From Drosophila miranda (taxonomy: Eukaryota > Arthropoda > Insecta > Diptera > Drosophilidae): DNA of 64,000 nt. Numbering within the stretch: the first letter of the stretch is position 1; each line of letters starts with the position of its first letter. Positions 58,150 to 64,000 of this stretch are shown here, piece by piece. Under the pieces are notes generated by a model that worked only from the letters and a program-made list of their open reading frames with translations, did no database searches and was not told the origin of the DNA. The stretch is from contig NC_046673.1 in the NCBI RefSeq assembly GCF_003369915.1, positions 7,672,001 to 7,736,000 on the forward strand. Reading direction: 5' to 3'. The position numbers and the translations under genes are program-made.

Positions 58150-58188
58150 ACCCTTTCCCCTTTTGCTCTCTTTCTTTACAGGTAAGAT
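58150..58188 (+). promoter_or_regulatory. Candidate recursive-splice (ratchet) site 2
   Basis: The tract CCCTTTCCCCTTTTGCTCTC and TTTCTTTACAG are directly followed by GTAAGAT; the AG|GT junction is 58181|58182. Both halves match splice consensus well (Y-rich tract, ACAG, GTAAGA). It lies 21.0 kb after ratchet candidate 1. Confidence 0.65.
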
Positions 58189-58267
58189 AACAGAAGAGCC
58201 CAACTGAAAGAAGACCGGGATAAGTAGGAAAAAGAAGAGGGGCAGCCTCAGGGGCTGCCAAAAGTGA

Positions 58268-58650
58268 TCACTCATACATTTATTCCTTGGAAAATTACCA
58301 AATTTATATCACACATCCCAATAGCAGGCAAATAAAAGGCACAACAAAATACATGTCGTGTGCATGACTTGCGAAAAAATGATGATAAAGTAAAAAAGAA
58401 GAGGGGCTGCCATTCATTTATTCCTTGGAAAATTACCATATTTATGTCACATATCCCAATAGCAGACAAAAAAAATTACATGTCGTGTGCATGACTTGGA
58501 GAAAATCATGATAAAGTAAAAAAGAAAGTGATCATTTATTCCTTGGAAAGTGACCAAATTTATATCACACATCCCAATAGCAGGCAAATATAAGGCACAA
58601 CAAAATACATGTCGTGTGCATGACTTGGTAAAAATCATGATTTTCAAGTA
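58268..58650. repeat. Three tandem copies of a 110-150 bp unit
   Basis: Each copy reads CATTTATTCCTTGGAAA, then ACCAAATTTAT(A/G)TCACA, CATCCCAATAGCAG, and CATGTCGTGTGCATGACTTG, then ATCATGATAAAGTAAAAAAGAA. Copies begin near 58277, 58414 and 58526. Differences are small indels. Confidence 0.92.
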
Positions 58651-59700
58651 GAAAAGCTGCCACCAGCGAATGGGGGGAAATTCGAGAGACACTTGACTCG
58701 TAGTATTCCAAGTAAATGCCACATGAATCCAGTCGAACTCGAACCCGAGCCGGACGAACTTTGCTCCGCGACCAAAAATTGTGTTAATTGAATTTTTTTC
58801 GGGGGCCTGTTGTTTGCCTCAGTTGCCTGCCATTTGCCAATTTGCCTGCCATTTGTGGTCACGTTTTGGTACTGTGGCAACGCCTCCTTGGGTGCACCCT
58901 GCCATCGCCTCTCTCGCATTTGGATTGCGCAAAAAATGCTTAACACTTTTTTTTTTTTTTTTGGCCAACATTTTTATTTCGCTTTATTTCGTTTCGTTTC
59001 GTTTCGCTTCGTTTTTTGTGTGTTGTTTTGTGGGTCAGCCTCATTGAAAAGTTGACTGCCAATTGCAGTTAACCAATTAGCGACGGCTGCCTGCCTGCCT
59101 GCCTGTCTGTCTGTCTGTCTGTCTCGGCGACGGCGATCGGCGAGCCGGCTGGACAAACCGCTTTTCACTTACCCGCAATTTCTGTGCAATGGGCAATCAT
59201 CATTTCTGTCAACCAGCAACGAAAACAACAGAAAACAAGACAAAAATAACAGTCTTAAACCCTTTTGGCCAAAGCATTTACGTTCTTGGCCCAAATAAGT
59301 TGTGCTTTTTGCCCCGAAAACTCTCTCTCCTTCTCTCTGTCTCTCTTTTATTATAAAATAATTGACAAGTTTGTGCGTTGACAAAGTAGAAGGCAGAAAG
59401 AAAGACGGAAAGATCCGTCAAGCAAAAGCCGCAAAACGGCACAAAAATTAAATAACATTTCAAGAAATGAAAAGTGCCAACAATTTGCCCAAAGAACTGA
59501 TGAGGAGGGGAGGGAAGCGGTGACGAGTGGAAAACTGCATTGTAGAAGCAGGCAGGCAGACAGCCGGGCTCTGAGCCCGAAAAAGAAAGTCGCAGCGAGT
59601 ACGTTGCAGAAGAAAGAGTAAAGCAAACCGCATAGAGACAGAGACTTTCTGTTCGCCACAAGCGGCAAGAAATGCTGCAACAAACAAAAAGAACTGAGCA
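58651..59700. other. Drak intron block
   Basis: (TTTCG)n at 58988-59010 and (CTGC)n/(CTGT)n at 59087-59124; otherwise unique. No gene is supported. Confidence 0.45.
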
Positions 59701-60460
59701 AAAGAAAATATAAGACTGATGAGATGTAAAAAGAAGAGCAGAATACTCGTTAGAAGTGGCAGAAGAAACCAGCGAGTAGAAAATTGAGCTTAATGACTGT
59801 GGAAGTCACAACCGAAGAGCCTGAGTAGGTCTCTTTGCTCTCAGAAGACTTTTAAGAGGGAAAAGATACAGAACCTCAGACAATTGGAAGCTGAAAACTC
59901 ACTAAAAACTCATATAGAACTGTTGCACTCGTTACTCGCTGCTGCAAAAACTGAGAAGAAGAGAAGATACGACTGATAAAATGGAAAAAGAAGAGCAGAA
60001 GACTCGTTAGAAGTGGCAGAAGAAACCAGCGAGTAGAAAATGGAGTTTAAAGACTGTGGAATTCACAACCGAAGAGCCTGAGTAGGTCTCTTTGCTCTCA
60101 GAAGACTTTTCAGAGGGAAAAGATGCAGAACATCAAAAAATTGAAGCTGAAAACTCACTAAAAATTCATATAGAACTGTTGCACTCGTTACTCGCTGCTG
60201 CAAAAACTGAGAAGAAGAAAGGATAAGAGTCTCAAGTCAATCAAGTCTCTCTTACTAGTTGGAAGTGGTAGAAGCGCCTGTTTCTTCTAAAAATAGAGTT
60301 CAAAGACTCTGGAAATTCACAACCGAAGACCCAGAGTAGGTCTCTGTCGTTTCAAGATGGTAAAGATAGAGTTCAACTGACAATCAAAGCTTAAGAACTG
60401 TCTTCAAACTCATATAATACTGCTGCACTCGTTACTCGTTGCTGCACTCGTCACTCGCTG
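59700..60460. repeat. Three tandem copies of a ~250-bp unit
   Basis: Copy 1 is about 59700-59955, copy 2 about 59956-60210 and a more diverged copy 3 about 60211-60440. Shared landmarks are AAGAGCAGAA, ACTCGTTAGAAGTGGCAGAA, ACCAGCGAGTAG, CACAACCGAAGAGCCTGAG, TAGGTCTCTTTGCTCTCAGA and TTGCACTCGTTACTCGCTGC. Copies 1 and 2 are very close. ACTCGTTACTCG and ACTCGCTGCTGCACT are further repeated at 60425-60485. Confidence 0.92.
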
Positions 60461-61777
60461 CTGCACTGCACGGCTGCACTCGCTGCCTCCTTGGAGTCGC
60501 GGCACACGCTGCGCGACACCCTAATATCCGCAAATCTTTACCAAACGACTTCCTAGTGCCCTGATTAGGCCCATAATTAACCGAAAACTTTAACCATTCC
60601 TTGTCCCCATTTCGAAAGACCTTTTTTTACAACCTCAATTGCCAAATGCTTCAAAGCGAGTGTTTGCCAATTTTCAAGGTAATTTACAAAAAAAAAAAAG
60701 AAGAAAAATTGCATAAAACTGGTACTTCCATAAAAAAAAAAAAAAAGAAAAACCCAAAACGTTGGCGGGGCAGGGGCGGCGGGCGGCGCTTTTTGTCTGT
60801 CTATTATCTAATGGGCGGGTTCAGCTCGGACTGGGACACATTGTCCAAGACAAGACCGCAAGACGAAACGCACAATGACTACTAAAAAAAAAAGACACTA
60901 AAAATTGCAGTCGAAGCGTAGAAAACATTTCATGGTTCAATGCCAAAGCAAAAGCAAACAAAAAACAAAGCCAAACCGTACCGAAGTTTGGATGCCCAGT
61001 AGTAGACACTCTTGTGGATACTCCCTGGAGACGCCTCATCCATAAATGATCCGACACCACCCACCTTTGTGGGGCTTCCACCGTGTAAAAGCGAGAGCGG
61101 ACCCAGTCCCCAGTCTCGGTCTCAGAGTCTTAGAGGGTCTTGGTCTGGTCTGGTCTGGTCTGTTCGGGTCTGGTGGTGGCGGTGATTGGTGCTTGGTGCT
61201 TGGTGCTGGTCTGGCCAAGTCATCCAAGCTGACGATTAGTTTTAAACGCTTGGCCAACTTGTCCCAAGCGGGCAGGGCAGGGCGGGGCGCGGCGGGACGG
61301 GACGGTGCTTGTCTGGCCCGAAGAGGCGGGAGGGCTGGCTGCTCGAGGAGGAAACTGTTTTGTCGCCAAGTTGCGGTAATTATTATGTCAGTCGGCTTGT
61401 ACCCAGAGATCGGCTTGAGGCCTGAACGGGGGACGGGGTGACAGCCGAGAACCCGGCCCGGCTGGAGGGTGCTCTGGACGCCTGCGGCATTTCCAATTAG
61501 CCAACGTCTCACGGGGTCGGGGAATCACAAAGTGCGAGGGGCACAGAGAGAACGTAACAACAAAAGTGAATTTAATAGATTTGCATATAAGTGTTTTTTA
61601 TTTTTTATAAAGATTACAAACCCCAAGATGGGGAAATTCTCGTGGCACCTAGTGGAAAAAATAATACAAATAAAAAATATAACTTTAATTTGTTAACAAA
61701 ATTAAAAAATAATCAACTGATAGAGGGATCCGAGCAGAAGCGGTGGAATGCAATGCGGGGCGCAACTTGAGATACAT
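60461..61777. other. Drak intron block
   Basis: Poly-A runs near 60690 and 60735, TCTGG(T) repeats at 61143-61170, GGGCAGGGCAGGGCGGGGCG-like G-rich sequence at 61270-61300; otherwise unique. The open frames here come from GC-rich composition. No gene is supported. Confidence 0.45.
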
Positions 61778-62880
61778 TTTATACCCGATACTCAAAATGA
61801 GTAATGGGGTATATTAGATTTTTGGTAAAAGTGGATGTGTGTAACGTCCAGAAGGAATCGTTTCCGACCCCATAAAGTATATATATTCTTGATCAGCATC
61901 AATAGCCGAGTCGATTGAGCCCTGTCTGTCTGTCCGTCCGTCCGTCCGTCCGTCCGTCCTTCAGCGCCTAGTGCTCAAAGACTATAAGAGATAGAACAAC
62001 GATGTTTTGTATCCAGACTTCTGTGATATGTCACTGCTACAAAAATATTTCAAAACTTCGCCCCGCCCACTTCCGCCCCCACAAAGGACGAAAATCTGTG
62101 GCATCCACATTTTTAAAGATACGATAAAGCCAAAAACGCAGAATCGTAGAGGATGACTATATGTTCTAGAGTGTAAAATCTCAACCAGATCGTATAATTA
62201 TTATAGCCAGAATCAAGAAAACAATTTCATTCTTTCTCGCTCTGTCTCTCTCTAACACACAGGTTTCATGGTCGGCTTTGCCAATTGCAAAATATGAGTT
62301 CAAGGATCTCAGAACCTATAAGAGCCAGAGCAAGCAAATTTGGTATCCACACTCCTGTGATATCGGACCTTGACCGTTTCGTGTCCAAATTTCGCCACAC
62401 CCCCTTCCGCCCCCGCAAAGGACGAAAATCTGGGGCATCCACAAATCTCAGAGACTATTAAGGCTAGAGTAACCAAATTTGGTATCCGCACTTCTGTTAG
62501 ATCTCACTATAAAACGTATATCTCAGAATTTCGCCCCACCCCCTTCCGCCCCCACAAAGGACGAAAATCTGTTGCATCCACAATATTGCACATTCGAGAA
62601 AACTAAAAACGGAGAATCATAGATAATGACTATATCTATCAGATTGCTGAATCTGGATCAGATCGGATCATTTTTGTAGCCAAAAGCAAGAAATCAATTT
62701 GCAGTGGCCACGCAGCGCCCGACGTCACGCTCAGACTGATTTTCTGTCTCTCTCGCACGCACTCTTTGTCGTGTGGTTCAATATTAGCGGCGTCTGCCGC
62801 AGGAGAGCCATACTGACTTAGTATCGGGTATAACTGTAGAGTTGCGGTGTCCGCAGCAACTCACAACGTTCCACCTCGTT
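61778..62880 (-). mobile_element. Mini-me/DINE-1-like element, copy 3 (inverted, longest)
   Basis: Reverse orientation relative to copies 1 and 2. It begins with TTATACCCGATACTCAAAATGAG and ends with CCACCTCGTT. It has three internal CGCCCC..CTTCCGCCCCC units (near 62060, 62395 and 62530) and a GTCC tetranucleotide tract at 61922-61960. Total 1.1 kb. Much of it is near-identical to copy 1 where they overlap. Confidence 0.82.
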
Positions 62881-64000
62881 TTTTCTAAGATTAATTATTT
62901 AATGAACGCTTCTTCGCCACGTGGAAGGGATCTTAAAATGTCTAATAAGTAAAAATTTGAAATAAATTTCAGAATTTTCTTATTTTAATCTGAACAAAAA
63001 AGTTTTAAAAACTAAAAATAAATATAAATTTTTTATTAAATTTAAAAATAAATGTTAGATTTGTATTATTTTAATCTGAAAAAAATTATTTTTTTTTTGT
63101 ATATTTATCTCTTATTTTAAAATTTAAAATAAATTTAAAATTTTTAATATTCAAATCAGAGGAAAAAAGAATTTTTCATCTTAAAATTTGTATGTACAAA
63201 ATTTTTTTATTTTTTATTTTCACATAACATGTACTTAATTTATATTTTCAATATCCGGTAAAAAAAAAGAGTTATTTAAAAATTTCCTTCACACAATTTG
63301 TTGTATTTTTAACAAAATTATCTTAACAATTTTTTGTGTTAAAAAGTAGAGCAAACATTTTTTTTTATAATTGTTATGTAAATATTATATTAAAAATATT
63401 AAATATTACAAATTATTGAAACGACGGGATACTTGTTCAAAAAAAAAAAAATAATGATAAATTCTTTCATGAAAATTGGCTAGAAAACTTTATCCCGTTA
63501 CTACAGTAAACCTCTTGATCAAATAGTGGGGCCGTCACTTATTTCGACTTGAGTTTTTTTTAACTGAACTCTTTTTTATGATTTCTGGTGGCATGTGGCA
63601 GAATGAGTCTCCCTGTACTCCCAGAAATCCCTGCTGATATCCGACAATATATAGATGGCATCCGATGGGTCTCAGATTTAGGGGCAAATTAAGTTCTTGA
63701 GGGGATTTACGTTTCGAAAATGGGATTGCCCATGATCGCAGAGGAAGCCGCCACTTCCTAGCCAGAGGCAAGGCCGCCAGCTGCCTGGGCATGGCAGGGC
63801 AGGGCAGGGCAGGGGCAGAGTCGGAGGCAGAGGCAGAGTGCAGCAGAGAAAAGACGGCAAGAAAGGGAATGAAATATCTACAAAGTATAACAATTTCCCC
63901 TCATAAATTATGCAACATTTCCTATTTGCTGCAAGACGACGAAAAGCCGAAAGACGAACAACGAACGACGAAAGCTGAATGAAAACCGATGCGATGCCTC
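62881..64000. other. Drak intron block at window end
   Basis: AT-rich to about 63530, then more balanced sequence with GGCAGGGCAGGGCAGGG at 63794-63812. No gene or exon is supported; the next Drak exon must lie beyond the window or be too short for me to see. Confidence 0.45.

Larger units (their letters stand above)
20876..64000 (+). other. First coding-region intron of Drak, more than 43 kb, incomplete
   Basis: After the donor at 20876 I find no exon continuing the kinase, and no other protein gene with domain or splice support on either strand. The stretch is rich in microsatellites, minisatellites and AT-rich arrays, three mini-me-like elements and two recursive-splice candidates. A hidden short exon, ncRNA or miRNA cannot be excluded by eye. 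Confidence 0.6.

Noticed and set aside
58268..58650. CRISPR-like array
   Set aside because: Eukaryotic intron; whole units repeat in tandem without unique spacers.
60660..60690. AATTTTCAAG|GTAATT ratchet-like site
   Set aside because: Weak pyrimidine tract and an AAG acceptor; much weaker than the two reported sites.
63535..63792. 85-codon minus-strand frame at the window end
   Set aside because: No family likeness, no splice sites and a Lys/Ser-rich end running into AT-rich sequence; treated as chance.

Overview
This is insect nuclear DNA, almost certainly a Drosophila species. Five protein genes have Drosophila-like exon/intron structure (short GT..AG introns, GC-rich coding exons in AT-rich flanks), and the products read as fly proteins: a TTC25/ODAD4-like TPR protein, a secreted DUF4773-type protein, Uba5, the SPCS2/Spase25 signal peptidase subunit and a divergent beta-tubulin of the betaTub65B type. 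A sixth gene enters the window with its first coding exon, which I read as the protein kinase Drak. From memory, Uba5, Spase25 and Drak are X-linked (Muller element A) in D. melanogaster, so this is probably X chromosome. The GTCY-microsatellite mobile elements (mini-me/DINE-1 type) and the style of the simple repeats suggest the obscura group, but the species is not proven from the sequence.

Layout. 1-836: 5' flank. 837-3018 (+): TTC25-like gene, five coding exons. 3352-6164 (-): secreted DUF4773-type protein with a long acidic tail, two coding exons, convergent with the first gene and apparently overlapping it in the 3' UTRs. 6165-9900: non-coding with simple repeats. 9900-11416: a cluster of a dispersed ~130-bp repeat, ending exactly at the promoter element of Uba5. 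11466-12726 (+): Uba5. 13420-13765: another copy of the repeat, ending at a DRE-bearing promoter for Spase25 (13931-14641, +). 15048-16512 (+): beta-tubulin. 17850-19734: a second, near-identical copy of the repeat cluster, ending exactly at the promoter element of Drak. 20745-20875 (+): first coding exon of Drak. 20876-64000: the rest of the window appears to be one intron of more than 43 kb. It holds no protein gene that I can support. It holds microsatellites, minisatellites, AT-rich arrays of fixed period, three mini-me-like elements and two strong recursive-splicing (ratchet) candidates.

The genes have unrelated roles: ufmylation (Uba5), ER signal-peptide processing (Spase25), probable axonemal functions (TTC25-like and the divergent tubulin), a secreted protein and a kinase. 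What links them is the repeat family placed against three promoters. The copies next to Uba5 and Drak match over about 520 bp with no net indel and stop at the same base, the end of a GGTCACACTG core-promoter motif. I consider this the most interesting signal in the window, followed by the ratchet points, a ~540-bp ATCGATTAATT array, and phased A-tract arrays.
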